Source: Sphingobacterium sp. SRCM116780 (GTDB taxonomy: Bacteria > Bacteroidota > Bacteroidia > Sphingobacteriales > Sphingobacteriaceae). Taken from it: a stretch of 64,000 nucleotides of DNA. How positions within the stretch are numbered: position 1 is the stretch's first letter; each line of letters begins with the position of its first letter. Below are positions 38,109-46,729 of the stretch, one piece after another. The position numbers and the translations under genes were made by a program. The notes under the pieces were generated by a model. It saw only the letters and a program-made list of their open reading frames with translations, did no database searches and was not told the origin of the DNA. Location of the stretch: the NCBI RefSeq assembly GCF_021442025.1, contig NZ_CP090446.1:558001-622000 (forward strand), read 5' to 3'.

Positions 38109-40084
38109 TATTTTGATTGGATCTTAAAATCAATTTTTTGTTGTTGTATTTTTTTTGATAGGAGTTCTTTCAAGTGAAAATATTCATCCACATCGTATAT
38201 AGGTTTGTTGAAAGCTGTATTTTGAGAAAATATAAAAGAACCATTTTCAAAGGAAGCCATATATCTATATTTTGCGGATCCTTCGGGTAATGTTAATGCT
38301 ATTTTCTTTGGTAAATCAGCTATTTCAAGTGTTTCGGGAATTTTAATTTCAACTTGATAATTTTCTTGCGTTAAAAAACCTAGATCTACTGGATAGGTAC
38401 GCTCCATTAAATTAAAAGGATTTTTGGTCGTTTTGTCAATCAAAGTTGGATTAAGAATCCAATAATTTGCTTGGTCATTTTTAGGAAGAGCCACATCAAT
38501 ATCAAACCTTTCGATTAATATATTATCTATACTATCCAAATTGAATATTTCATGATTTTTTAAATTGAATTTTTCTAGCTTTTCATCCATTTTTTCATTG
38601 TACTCTTCTAAGCTATTGAAAGATTTCATTTCTTGCCTTTTATTCAATGCTTTATTTCCTGAATAGTTAATTTCTAAATTTCCTTTTAAATGTCCTTGCT
38701 CTGTGATTTCACCTTTAAAGCTATAAAGAGTAATCGAGGTCAGTGCACTTTTAAGTGGTATCCACTCAGAAGATTTTTTGGAATAAATAACACGTCCTCT
38801 TTCATTCATACAACGAATGGGAATGGAACCGAAAGGAGATAGTGGTTCAGATGCATCTAAGAGAAAATCTTGTCCATTAATTTTTGCAAGGACAATGACA
38901 TAGTCAAAATCTGAAAGTACTGGGAATTTAGGATTTGGAAACCCATTATCACGCGTAGATAGAATGACAGGATATGCTTCAATAGAAGCTGCCTGGAGAG
39001 CTGCAATTAGCGCTAAGTTAATATCAGCTACATTACCTGATCGTTTCTTTAAAGCATCTTCTATTCCTTCTTGTGCATACTTACCAATGTAGTGGTTCCA
39101 TTTGATTTGTTTCGCAATATAATTGTAAAGCAATTTTGCCTTCGTATAATTATCATTTGCAGTAGCCGTGATTTGAGGAATTATGTCTTTGAATAATTCT
39201 TTATTTTTTATTTGACCTCCAAATGTTTTTTCATTCATTAATTCTATATCAACATCTTTCCATTCTTTTGAAAAATTCTTAATATTTCCATTGGGATATC
39301 TGATAGAAGCCAACTCATAATAAATTGCAGATTTGAAATTATTAGCGGCAGTCATGTAATCTTCTTCTATAAAGGCAGGGATATTTTGCATCGTATAGAT
39401 TAACTTAGAACAATCCATTCGAGCTCCACCAAGGAAGATACAATCTGCTAAACGTTCGGATTTTTGATCTGTAAGTTTATAAAAACCTCTCAGCACAACA
39501 TTATAATCAAAAGAAGCGGGTATGACTGCAATATACTTACTAGCTACTTTTGGGATATCATCTTGAAATACCCAAGTTTTGAAATTGAAATAATTGTAAT
39601 AATTAATGGTGTAAGTAACTTCTATAATAGATCCTTCTTTAATATTGGGTAGTGTGAACTTATTGAGATTTATGTTTTCAGATTTTTTTTCTTTAAATAC
39701 TTTAGACTTATCTAGATCAGTACGGATGATTTTGCCATTTTCTAGATTGTATGTTGTCCCTTTTACACTGGTAAAATAATCTTCACTCTGACTACTGTAT
39801 TTACTGGTTGGAACGACAAAATTAGCTTTATCAAAACCTTCTTTATTAAAAATTTTAATAACAACATGATATTCATGTATTAAGCGCGGTTGGTTGGTAT
39901 AATCATCCACAACAAAGCTAGATCTTCCCTCTTCACGAAGGACTACAGCATTAGCATTACTATCAATCACATTGCGATCAAAATTAAGATCATCATATGT
40001 GATTTTACCAAACTCAAATTCTTGAGAATAAGTTTTTGAAAATAGAAAAAATGTTAAAAATATAGTAAATATTTGGCGTATCAT
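38108..40084 (-). CDS. Secreted DUF3857/transglutaminase-like protein lacking the catalytic cysteine
   Basis: A 658-residue paralogue of the gene that follows it. Signal peptide MIRQIFTIFLTFFLFSKTYS, DUF3857 domain, and a transglutaminase-like fold in which the nucleophile segment reads SGNVADINLALIAAL (residues 349-363), with no Cys where GDCK occurs in its partner. It is therefore probably non-catalytic, perhaps a binding or scaffold partner of the downstream enzyme. Confidence 0.83.
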   Translation of the reverse strand: MIRQIFTIFLTFFLFSKTYSQEFEFGKITYDDLNFDRNVIDSNANAVVLREEGRSSFVVDDYTNQPRLIHEYHVVIKIFNKEGFDKANFVVPTSKYSSQSEDYFTSVKGTTYNLENGKIIRTDLDKSKVFKEKKSENINLNKFTLPNIKEGSIIEVTYTINYYNYFNFKTWVFQDDIPKVASKYIAVIPASFDYNVVLRGFYKLTDQKSERLADCIFLGGARMDCSKLIYTMQNIPAFIEEDYMTAANNFKSAIYYELASIRYPNGNIKNFSKEWKDVDIELMNEKTFGGQIKNKELFKDIIPQITATANDNYTKAKLLYNYIAKQIKWNHYIGKYAQEGIEDALKKRSGNVADINLALIAALQAASIEAYPVILSTRDNGFPNPKFPVLSDFDYVIVLAKINGQDFLLDASEPLSPFGSIPIRCMNERGRVIYSKKSSEWIPLKSALTSITLYSFKGEITEQGHLKGNLEINYSGNKALNKRQEMKSFNSLEEYNEKMDEKLEKFNLKNHEIFNLDSIDNILIERFDIDVALPKNDQANYWILNPTLIDKTTKNPFNLMERTYPVDLGFLTQENYQVEIKIPETLEIADLPKKIALTLPEGSAKYRYMASFENGSFIFSQNTAFNKPIYDVDEYFHLKELLSKKIQQQKIDFKIQSK

Positions 40085-40167
40085 ATAAGTCTGATTGACA
40101 TTAAATAAATATGATACGAATATATAACTTAGAAATCTTTTTTTTATTGAAATAATTACTTATTGAT

Positions 40168-40536
40168 TTATTTTTTTAAAAGATCATGAATCGTAAGAGC
40201 GATTGCATGCACGTCTTCTCCATCTTCAAGAAGAGAGAAGGCAATATATGTTGCATAAATTTCAATACTGAATTTTTCATGTTTATCAGCAATAAATGCA
40301 TCGATTTGTTGTTCTGTGCAATCGAATCCTATTTGCTGTAATTCATTGAATAAATTTGTCGAAATAGTGGCATGATCTTCACCACTTGCAAATGCTACAA
40401 GTATGTGAAATAGAAATTTATCAACAATTTCATTATCAGATTTTTTAAAGAGGGATAAAATATGTTGATAATCAAACTTTGTTTTGGCACTATTGACAAT
40501 ACTGTCCCAAATTTCGTGTTTTACAGATGCTTCCAT
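40168..40536 (-). CDS. Hypothetical protein, all-helical
   Basis: A 122-residue soluble protein without signal peptide or membrane segment. It appears fully helical, acidic, with no recognised motif. The start at 40536 gives MEASVKHEIWDSIV. It is 83 bp upstream of the DUF3857 pair on the same strand. No function can be assigned. Confidence 0.6.
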   Translation of the reverse strand: MEASVKHEIWDSIVNSAKTKFDYQHILSLFKKSDNEIVDKFLFHILVAFASGEDHATISTNLFNELQQIGFDCTEQQIDAFIADKHEKFSIEIYATYIAFSLLEDGEDVHAIALTIHDLLKK

Positions 40537-40632
40537 AGCTAAGCTGTTTTTTAGTTTAGTTGGTTTCTTAAATATACCTAAAAAAACAATTGATACAGAA
40601 ATTTTGTTTGATTTAATTTTTTTTCAAAAAGA

Positions 40633-40652
40633 AAGAGACCCGAAAGCCTCTT
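40633..40652 (-). terminator. Terminator after the 41-residue membrane protein gene
   Basis: On the minus strand AAGAGGC (40646-40652) pairs with GTCTCTT (40633-40639, one G-T pair), followed by a T-rich stretch, 30 bp beyond the stop. Confidence 0.65.
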
Positions 40653-40681
40653 CTTATTATTATATTAATATATGGTTAATC

Positions 40682-40807
40682 TTATTTGGATGAAATCAAT
40701 TCGTATAAAGAAAATAAAGCTTCTCCTAATAAACAGCCTATCATTAGTCCAAGAATTATTGATAGACCTATTTTTACCCAGGAAGTTTGTTTGATGATTA
40801 ATTTCAT
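40682..40807 (-). CDS. Small single-pass membrane protein, 41 residues
   Basis: ATG 40805-40807 opens a 41-codon frame, MKLIIKQTSWVKIGLSIILG..., with one hydrophobic helix (about residues 11-32) and a short C-terminal ELISSK tail. The frame continues open upstream without an ATG (residues KPPKKYADQQANNEVRS), so a longer form with an unusual start cannot be excluded. A terminator follows the stop, which supports a real transcript. No family recognised. Confidence 0.5.
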   Translation of the reverse strand: MKLIIKQTSWVKIGLSIILGLMIGCLLGEALFSLYELISSK

Positions 40808-41024
40808 GCTGCGAACTTCGTTATTTGCTTGCTGATCTGCATATTTTTTTGGGGGTTTAATTTTATTTGTAGTGTATTATCTACATTTAGTTAGTGTAAA
40901 TTTGAGATGGTATGATAATTGAATAATTATTTTAACATTTTTAGTATAAAAACGCGTTTTTTAGTACTTTTAGGATACTAAGAAAAAAAATTGACTCAAT
41001 TTTTTTCATTTAAACTTTTTAATT

Positions 41025-41522
41025 ATGGCGACTAAAATTCTTATGTTTTTTTTAATGATTTCATCACAGGTTACTGCTCAAGAATTAAATCTTCTTAAAA
41101 TTCGAAAAGAGTACTCTTTGGCGGTAAAGGATGAAGAAATCTGTGAAAATAACTTGAATTTATTACGAGCCCAAGCGAAAACATCAACAGAAAAGGGTTA
41201 TCTAGCGGTCTATGAAATGGTACATGGTAAGCATAGTGTAAATCCATTTAGAAAAATGAGTCAATTTAAGAAAGGAAAAAATTTACTTCAAAGTCTCATC
41301 AAACAAGACCCATCTAATGTAGAGCTCCGTTTTATCAGATGGAGCGTTCAAGCACATGCACCCTCTATTTTAGATTATCATGATGATATTTCTCATGATA
41401 AGCAATTTATGATTGCACATCTCCACGAACTTCAGAATACTGAGGTAATAGATATCATATATAAATATATAAAAGGTGCAAATTCATTTAGTGAAAAAGA
41501 ATTGAAAGAATTGTTGAGATAA
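41025..41522 (+). CDS. Secreted hypothetical protein
   Basis: A 165-residue protein with signal peptide MATKILMFFLMISSQVTAQ. The mature part is helical with a TPR-like feel (SQFKKGKNLLQSLIKQDPSNVELRFIRWSV), followed by a helical C-terminus. Similar small exported proteins are frequent in this phylum without assigned function. It stands alone. Confidence 0.65.
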   Translation: MATKILMFFLMISSQVTAQELNLLKIRKEYSLAVKDEEICENNLNLLRAQAKTSTEKGYLAVYEMVHGKHSVNPFRKMSQFKKGKNLLQSLIKQDPSNVELRFIRWSVQAHAPSILDYHDDISHDKQFMIAHLHELQNTEVIDIIYKYIKGANSFSEKELKELLR

Positions 41523-42053
41523 TAACTTACCCATAGAAGGTTAGATTTCAATGTGAGGTTTGATATTTCAACACCCAATAACTACCTAAAATTAATATCA
41601 TCCAATTTCAAAAACTAATATTCATAATAATTGTTAAACTTAGTATGTACATTCTTGGTTATACAAGTTTATAAGATACCTAAAGCGAGATACAAATAGG
41701 TGCTATTGTTGTAGGGTTACCAAGTTGTAAAAAAATTGTATTAATCAAAAGCTGGAAAAACTCGAAATAATGTATACGAACTATTGCAATTTCTAAGTTG
41801 AATCAATTGCATAAATTAATTGATATGGCTTTGCCTTCATTTCACAAGTATCATTAGGAAATGATGCGAAATAAGGTCGAGGCAATCTAATCCGTTTACG
41901 AAAACGTGCTATTTTAATATCTTTAACTTTTATTGCTGAATAGTCAGTAATTTGACGTTAACCTGATGAATGTTGTTTTTGATCTTTTTTTTAATTCTTA
42001 TTTTTGCAATAGATAAATTGAGTTCTTAACAATTGTATTAATAGTTTTAGTTT
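41523..42053. other. Gene-free interval of about 530 bp
   Basis: No start-to-stop coding sequence is convincing. A 55-codon minus-strand frame at 41793-41957 (with RFRKRIRLPRPYF) lacks a start codon except in its middle and could be chance or a remnant. No terminator with a clear T-run was found; the last 60 bp should hold the hydroxylase promoter. Confidence 0.35.
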
Positions 42054-42713
42054 ATGGCAAAGCGTAACTTCATTTCAAACTCTACCGAATCCTCTAGAAT
42101 GTTTAAAAGTGACTTGCTAGAATCCTTAACAAAAGTTCATTGGAGTGTCCCTATTATATTTTATTTACCGGTTATTGTTTACTTTTCTTGGAGAGCATTA
42201 GGACCTGGTGGCTTAAGCATTCTTAATTATATGGGGTATTTTGTTTCTGGATTAGCATTTTGGACGATATTTGAATACGCCTTACACCGATGGGTTTTTC
42301 ATTATCATCCCACTAGTGAATGGGGAAAGAGAATAGCCTTTATTTTTCATGGTGTTCATCATGATTATCCAAAAGATAGATTAAGATTAGTGATGCCCTT
42401 ATCTGCAAGTATTCCACTAGCAGCATTTGTGTATTATTTGTTTACATTATTTTTTAATTCAGATATTATATTGGCGGCATTTTTTTCTGGCTTTATGCTT
42501 GGTTATTTAATATATGATGAATGCCATTATGCCATGCATCATGCGAATTTTAAAAGTGGAATTTTCAAACGTATTAAACAACATCATATGTTGCATCATT
42601 ATGCAGATCCAGAACACGGTTTTGGAGTCAGCTCAGCATTATGGGATGAAATATTGCGATCAGGATTTACGAAAGAGGAAGACAAGGAAAATAAAATTAG
42701 CATGAATAAATAG
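42054..42713 (+). CDS. Fatty-acid hydroxylase / sterol-desaturase family membrane enzyme
   Basis: A 219-residue di-iron membrane enzyme. All histidine clusters are visible: HRWVFH, HGVHHDYP, HYAMHH and HHMLHHY, between about four membrane helices. It resembles the Scs7/FA2H fatty-acid 2-hydroxylase group. Since Sphingobacterium-like bacteria make sphingolipids with hydroxy acids and this genome also encodes GlsA/GlsB-like enzymes, hydroxylation of a ceramide or aminolipid acyl chain is plausible, by inference. Confidence 0.88.
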   Translation: MAKRNFISNSTESSRMFKSDLLESLTKVHWSVPIIFYLPVIVYFSWRALGPGGLSILNYMGYFVSGLAFWTIFEYALHRWVFHYHPTSEWGKRIAFIFHGVHHDYPKDRLRLVMPLSASIPLAAFVYYLFTLFFNSDIILAAFFSGFMLGYLIYDECHYAMHHANFKSGIFKRIKQHHMLHHYADPEHGFGVSSALWDEILRSGFTKEEDKENKISMNK

Positions 42714-42725
42714 AGTATTCGTTAT

Positions 42726-42758
42726 AAAAAAGGTTTATATTTCATATAAACCTTTTTT
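42726..42758. terminator. Bidirectional terminator between hydroxylase and truncated hemoglobin
   Basis: Stem AAAAAAGGTTTATAT (42726-42740) with complement from 42744; loop TTC; A- and T-runs on either side; reaches the stop of the convergent gene. Confidence 0.9.
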
Positions 42759-43153
42759 TATAACAGAGGTTTGCTATTTCCTTGTTGAATGTGGGCTATT
42801 TTATGAGCGAACATAGTAGCCATCTTTTCAGCTCTCCATTTAGCCTCATTTGCTTTCTCACCAATGAACATGCGATCTACTGTACTATAAAATAAACCTA
42901 GCCAATGAACAAAATGTTCTTCATCTATAGGAAGATGGGCATGGGGAAGAAATGGACTCCCAAAATAAGTGTATTCGTTTAAAAGAATTGTTTGCCAAAA
43001 CCGATACATTTTCTCCAGATGTATGTCCCATCTATTTTGAATAACTTGACTAAATATAGGGCCTAAAAGCTCATCTTGCTGTATCTGTTTATAGAAGTTA
43101 TTAACTAGTTCTTTGATGTCCTCTATATTTCTTATATCGTGTTTAACATCCAT
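42758..43153 (-). CDS. Group III truncated hemoglobin-like protein
   Basis: A 131-residue globin-like protein: DIRNIEDIKELVNNFYKQIQQDELLGPIF, then HLEKMYRFWQTILLNEYTYFGSPFLPHAHLPI and HFVHWLGLF with the proximal His, the usual group III order. ATG 43153 is chosen: an in-frame ATG at 43276 would add 41 residues without family character. Likely binds oxygen or NO; divergent from arsR. Confidence 0.88.
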   Translation of the reverse strand: MDVKHDIRNIEDIKELVNNFYKQIQQDELLGPIFSQVIQNRWDIHLEKMYRFWQTILLNEYTYFGSPFLPHAHLPIDEEHFVHWLGLFYSTVDRMFIGEKANEAKWRAEKMATMFAHKIAHIQQGNSKPLL

Positions 43154-43312
43154 AATAGCTGAATTGATAGGACTAATATACGGAATGTTCAAAAAGGAAG
43201 TAGTTGTTGGCAAATAATATGATATAGAGATTATAAGATTCTCTGTTTGATGAATAGAAGCACTTGCAACAATCATCTTATGTTTGGTATTTTAAAAATA
43301 TAGGTGTAAAAA

Positions 43313-43359
43313 TTTGCGTAGTCAAATAACTACGCTTATATTTGAAGTCAAATGACTAC
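43313..43359 (+). promoter_or_regulatory. arsR promoter with two ArsR-type operators
   Basis: TTTG at 43313-43316 and TATATTTG at 43337-43344 form an exact -33/-7 pair with 20 bp between them. Palindrome GCGTAGTCAAATAACTACGC (43316-43335) fills the spacer and a related half-palindrome AGTCAAATGACTAC (43346-43359) covers the transcription start. Their centres are 26 bp apart. This fits autorepression by the downstream ArsR protein. Confidence 0.75.
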
Positions 43360-43362
43360 ATA

Positions 43363-43686
43363 ATGAATTTAAGACGAGATGTATTTCAAGCTATAGCTGA
43401 TCCAACAAGAAGAGCAATTCTTCTGTTAGTAACCTCACAATCATTGACAGCAGGTGCAATTGCTTCAAACTTTGACACGGCAAGGCCAACGGTTTCGAAA
43501 CATTTACAAATACTAACCGAATGTGAATTACTCAAACAAGAACAAAAAGGGCGGGAAATTTACTATCAAATAAATCCTAATAAAATGAAAGAAGTAGCAG
43601 ACTTTATTGAACCATTCAGACAGATGTGGGAGGAAAGGTTTAATAAATTAGAAACTGTTATGAAAAATTATAAACCAAAAAAATAA
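43363..43686 (+). CDS. ArsR-family winged-helix repressor
   Basis: A 107-residue repressor: [20 protein letters not shown], then the [33 protein letters not shown]. No metal-binding cysteine box (ELCVCD) is present, so it belongs to the non-metal group that accompanies AHSA1 proteins. ATG 43363 is used; the TTG at 43342 overlaps the operator. It heads a three-gene operon. Confidence 0.93.
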   Translation: MNLRRDVFQAIADPTRRAILLLVTSQSLTAGAIASNFDTARPTVSKHLQILTECELLKQEQKGREIYYQINPNKMKEVADFIEPFRQMWEERFNKLETVMKNYKPKK

Positions 43687-43692
43687 ATTGTG

Positions 43693-44151
43693 ATGGAACA
43701 AAAAACAAAAATTAATGCCGAAGATGGCAAACAAGAATTAGTTATAACCAGGGAATTTGATTTACCCTTAACACTACTTTTTAAAGCCTATACAGAACCC
43801 AAACTTGTTGAACAGTGGATGGGAACAAAAGTGGTAAAACTTGAAAATAAAAATCATGGAAGTTACCAGTTTGAAACCTCACATAACGGTAATATAGTCT
43901 TTAAGGCAAATGGGACAATTCATGAATTTGTACCTAATCAAAAGATCATACGCACATTTGAAATGGAAAATATGTCTATTGGTGTACAACTTGAATTTCT
44001 AGAATTTGAAAAACTTACTGATGACAGAAGTAAACTGACTATGCAAATCATTTATAAGTCAGAGAAGCATCGGGCACAACAACTACAATTACCTTTTGCT
44101 TACGGTTTAAACATGGCGCATGATAGATTACAAGAAATTTTAAACAATTAA
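43693..44151 (+). CDS. SRPBCC/AHSA1-domain protein
   Basis: A 152-residue START-like fold: LVITREFDLPLTLLFKAYTEPKLVEQWMG, then GTIHEFVPNQKIIRTFEME and a C-terminal helix AYGLNMAHDRLQEIL. The first codon could also be the GTG just before. Such proteins bind a hydrophobic ligand and are regularly coupled to ArsR regulators. Ligand unknown. Confidence 0.9.
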   Translation: MEQKTKINAEDGKQELVITREFDLPLTLLFKAYTEPKLVEQWMGTKVVKLENKNHGSYQFETSHNGNIVFKANGTIHEFVPNQKIIRTFEMENMSIGVQLEFLEFEKLTDDRSKLTMQIIYKSEKHRAQQLQLPFAYGLNMAHDRLQEILNN

Positions 44152-44162
44152 AAATAATTCAA

Positions 44163-44543
44163 ATGGAAAGGACAAAAAATATTGGCTATTGGGTCACTAC
44201 ATGTTTAGTTTGTTTTTGTATGCTTGGTGGCATTGGACAACTATTTCAAGTGAAACAAGTTGTTGACGGATTTGCACCATTAGGTTATCCGACTTATTTT
44301 ATTTCAATAATCGGATTTTGGAAAGTGTTAGCAATTATTGCACTACTTATCCCGAAGTTCCCATTAGTAAAAGAGTGGGCTTATGCGGGAATATTTTTTG
44401 CTATGACAGGAGCCTCTGCTTCACATATAGCTGTGCATGATTCTATTTTTCATATCATTGTGCCATTAGTCATTGCTAGCTTAGCGATATGCTCCTGGTA
44501 TTTGAGACCATCGTCAAGAAAAATAACAACGACGAATTCCTAA
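44163..44543 (+). CDS. DoxX-like membrane protein
   Basis: A 126-residue protein with four membrane helices (TTCLVCFCMLGGIGQLFQV..., FWKVLAIIALLIP, EWAYAGIFFAMTGASASH, IIVPLVIASLAICSWYL), the DoxX/DoxD-like layout. It closes the ArsR-AHSA1-DoxX operon, 11 bp after the AHSA1 gene. Physiological role unknown. Confidence 0.87.
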   Translation: MERTKNIGYWVTTCLVCFCMLGGIGQLFQVKQVVDGFAPLGYPTYFISIIGFWKVLAIIALLIPKFPLVKEWAYAGIFFAMTGASASHIAVHDSIFHIIVPLVIASLAICSWYLRPSSRKITTTNS

Positions 44544-44574
44544 CATCATTTTGATAACAGTAAGACAAAGGCAT

Positions 44575-44611
44575 AAAAAGAAACTCCAACTTCATGTAGG
44601 GGTTTCTTTTT
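44575..44611 (+). terminator. Terminator of the arsR operon
   Basis: Stem AAAAAGAAACTCC (44575-44587) and GGGGTTTCTTTTT (44599-44611), one G-T pair, loop of 11 nt, T-run. Confidence 0.85.
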
Positions 44612-44665
44612 ATAGTGAAGAACGAGGATTATTTCATGATCTCTAATGGGGGAGGCTTCATCTGA
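44612..44665 (+). pseudogene. C-terminal coding remnant, copy 1
   Basis: The plus frame reads IVKNEDYFMISNGGGFI and then stops. A second copy at 49322-49417 reads ...LVESKDYFMIPKGGGFI and stops. The nucleotide match covers about 44 nt (44625-44668 against 49377-49420) with about five differences, mostly changing similar residues. The parent gene family was not recognised; the two look like remnants of the 3' ends of related genes. Confidence 0.45.
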
Positions 44666-44758
44666 AAAGAGAGCCATCCACTTTTATCACTTTTTCAAGC
44701 ACTATGCTGTATTTTGTCCGATTTGATATTGGATACAAATAAATTCTGCAATCAAAAA

Positions 44759-45277
44759 TTATCTTATTCTTGGAGGTAACTTTGCAATTAGCTCTTCAAT
44801 AAAAACTAATACCTCATCTTCATAATCGAATGCTAGCTTTTTCGAAACCTTACCTTCTCCAAATCTAGGGCTTATTTTATAGTTTTTTAGAAATTGTTTC
44901 TTTTTAATGCCCATCGCATAATACCAATCGCCTGTATCCGCATTTGTAAAGATAACCACTTCGTCTAATTGCATCAGCTGTTTCTTACCGAATAGTGGAT
45001 TTTTTCTATAAACAGCATTTGCATAACGGTCAAACTCATATTGCACATTTAGTTTGAAAATATAATCTATTAATCCGTGAATACTCAAGTAAATAATAAT
45101 ACCTATACATAACAACTCACCACCTTCTCCCAACTGTTTGTGAAATATTGTCCAAATAACTGCTGTTATTATGATTGTTATAGCAAACCAGATAAGACTA
45201 GAGGTTAATCCTCTGTTAGGCTGTAACGAAATCCGTTCAGGTTCAATTTCTACCCTTAATTTATCTTTTATACTCAT
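44759..45277 (-). CDS. Two-helix membrane protein with PH-like domain (paralogue 4)
   Basis: A 172-residue protein: short cytoplasmic N-terminus (DKLRVEIEPERISLQP), two membrane helices (LIWFAITIIITAVIWTIF and ELLCIGIIIYLSIHGLIDYIF), then about 85 strand-rich residues ending in a helix (DEVLVFIEELIAKLP). The layout recalls bacterial PH-domain (YdbS/YdbT-like) proteins. It is the last of four similar genes and 37 bp after its neighbour. Function unknown. Confidence 0.65.
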   Translation of the reverse strand: MSIKDKLRVEIEPERISLQPNRGLTSSLIWFAITIIITAVIWTIFHKQLGEGGELLCIGIIIYLSIHGLIDYIFKLNVQYEFDRYANAVYRKNPLFGKKQLMQLDEVVIFTNADTGDWYYAMGIKKKQFLKNYKISPRFGEGKVSKKLAFDYEDEVLVFIEELIAKLPPRIR

Positions 45278-45314
45278 TTACTGTTGGAATAAAATACCTT
45301 AACAACTGCATTTT

Positions 45315-45776
45315 CTATTGTTTAGAAATTTGATCCAACTCGTTGGAAAGCGTCTGCATTTTCTTTTTTCCAAGAGAACTTCCTAGCAGATGTTTACCTT
45401 CTTTACCATTATTGTTAATAGTTTTTACATATAAATATGCTCCAAGTGTAATATGAGCAAAACTGATCGTCTCCAGTTCAAATCCCAGTATTTGACTAAA
45501 ATCAAAAGTTTCCTGATATAGTCCTCGTCTAGGCACATCTACCTGAAGTATATTATCATAGGGATAAACTCTGTTTTTTGAAGGTTTTAGTAATAAAAAA
45601 ACAAGAGATATAATAGTAATGATAATAATTGCTATTCCTGTTTTGGTATAATCGCTGTATGTGAGAATGGCAAATCCAATCAGCATCCACATACAAAGTA
45701 TCAGATGATGAAAAGAAAAAAAACGTTTGATTTTATATGTTTCTGCTTCTGGAATAAGGTATAGGAAGGGCTTCAT
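45315..45776 (-). CDS. Two-helix membrane protein with PH-like domain (paralogue 3)
   Basis: A 153-residue protein with cytoplasmic N-terminus, paired helices (HHLILCMWMLIGFAILTYS and TGIAIIIITIISLVFLLL), then strand-rich residues (NRVYPYDNILQVDVPRRGLYQETFDFSQI) and a C-terminal helix (KKKMQTLSNELDQI). It repeats the layout of its neighbours with little sequence identity, and starts 1 bp from the preceding stop. Confidence 0.65.
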   Translation of the reverse strand: MKPFLYLIPEAETYKIKRFFSFHHLILCMWMLIGFAILTYSDYTKTGIAIIIITIISLVFLLLKPSKNRVYPYDNILQVDVPRRGLYQETFDFSQILGFELETISFAHITLGAYLYVKTINNNGKEGKHLLGSSLGKKKMQTLSNELDQISKQ

Positions 45777-45777
45777 C

Positions 45778-46260
45778 TTATTCGTTGTTTAATTGTTCGT
45801 AAATAATTGGAAGAACCTCTTCCTTAAATATAAAAGCTGTTTTTTGCTTGTTTAAGAAAGGACTAATCTGATAGGATTTCCCGTAAGGATTTTGTTTATC
45901 TGCAATAGCAAAAAAAGTATTTCCATTCACAGTATTGCAAACAATATCAACTTCATGTTTCCGATAAATATGACATTTATAAAGCTTCCCTAAACGAAAA
46001 ACAATTGGAATATCCTCTCCTTGTGGAATAATAACCTGCCATTGTACAACTGTAATTTTGTATATCAAGGCGGGCAGTCCCATGCAAAGTCCTATAGCCA
46101 ATGGCAGCTGCCAGAAATCATTTAATCGCATAAATAAGAACAACCCCAAGATTAAAAACAGCAACCCCAAAATGAAGATATTGTTGGCTATTTTATTATA
46201 AACACGATTTGGGGTTAGTACCAAGTTCCCATTGTTCCAGTACATCATCTGCTTTTTCAT
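45778..46260 (-). CDS. Two-helix membrane protein with PH-like domain (paralogue 2)
   Basis: A 160-residue protein: NNGNLVLTPNRVYNKIA, two helices (NIFILGLLFLILGLFLFM and LPLAIGLCMGLPALIYKI), strand-rich domain (VIIPQGEDIPIVFRLGKLYKCHIYRKHEV) and a C-terminal helix. Overlaps the preceding gene by 4 bp, indicating translational coupling. Confidence 0.65.
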   Translation of the reverse strand: MKKQMMYWNNGNLVLTPNRVYNKIANNIFILGLLFLILGLFLFMRLNDFWQLPLAIGLCMGLPALIYKITVVQWQVIIPQGEDIPIVFRLGKLYKCHIYRKHEVDIVCNTVNGNTFFAIADKQNPYGKSYQISPFLNKQKTAFIFKEEVLPIIYEQLNNE

Positions 46261-46721
46261 CTTCTTCCTATTATTCTTTCTGTTTCCAGCAAAAGCTGTT
46301 GTGTATGTTTGCTATTCATAAAGCTTTGCCCTAAAAGGATATATTTAGATTTACCTTTTCTTTCTACTAAAGCATATGCAGAAGATATCAATACCAAAAC
46401 ATAGATATTATTGCTGATATTAAAGTTCTGAATATCTGAAAAGGCAATAATCTGCGTTCTAGCCAACAAGCTCGATTTTTGAATTATACGCTCATTGTTC
46501 ATATCTATTTGTAGGCTATTGAACATCTTATTGATAAATCCAAACCCGAAAGCAACTGCTATCGCTGTCACTATACAGGCCTCAATATCTGGTGCTTTGA
46601 TGAGAAACAAACCTCCTATGGCAAAGAGAATAATCGCAAATAACAGATACTGTCGCTTCCAGTCTGCTTTCTTGTAAACTTTGGAACTTATTTCCTGATA
46701 GCACTTATACTCATTCATCAT
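46257..46721 (-). CDS. Two-helix membrane protein with PH-like domain (paralogue 1)
   Basis: A 154-residue protein with helices YLLFAIILFAIGGLFLI and ACIVTAIAVAFGFGFI, followed by NSLQIDMNNERIIQKSSLLARTQIIAFSDIQNFNIS and further strands, ending with a helix (HTQQLLLETERIIG). The pattern (two helices, then R-I-x-K-S...F-x-D-I-x-N-F) is the clearest PH-like (bPH2) signature of the four. Preceded by a 58-residue membrane protein gene, 8 bp away. Confidence 0.65.
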   Translation of the reverse strand: MMNEYKCYQEISSKVYKKADWKRQYLLFAIILFAIGGLFLIKAPDIEACIVTAIAVAFGFGFINKMFNSLQIDMNNERIIQKSSLLARTQIIAFSDIQNFNISNNIYVLVLISSAYALVERKGKSKYILLGQSFMNSKHTQQLLLETERIIGRR

Positions 46722-46729
46722 GATTGTTT

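Noticed and set aside
41793..41957. A 55-codon minus-strand frame with RFRKRIRLPRPYF
   Set aside because: No start codon except in the middle, no ribosome-binding context and no family resemblance; kept only as a possible remnant.
43154..43276. Upstream extension of the truncated hemoglobin
   Set aside because: The added 41 residues are not globin-like and the protein from ATG 43153 has the family's normal length.
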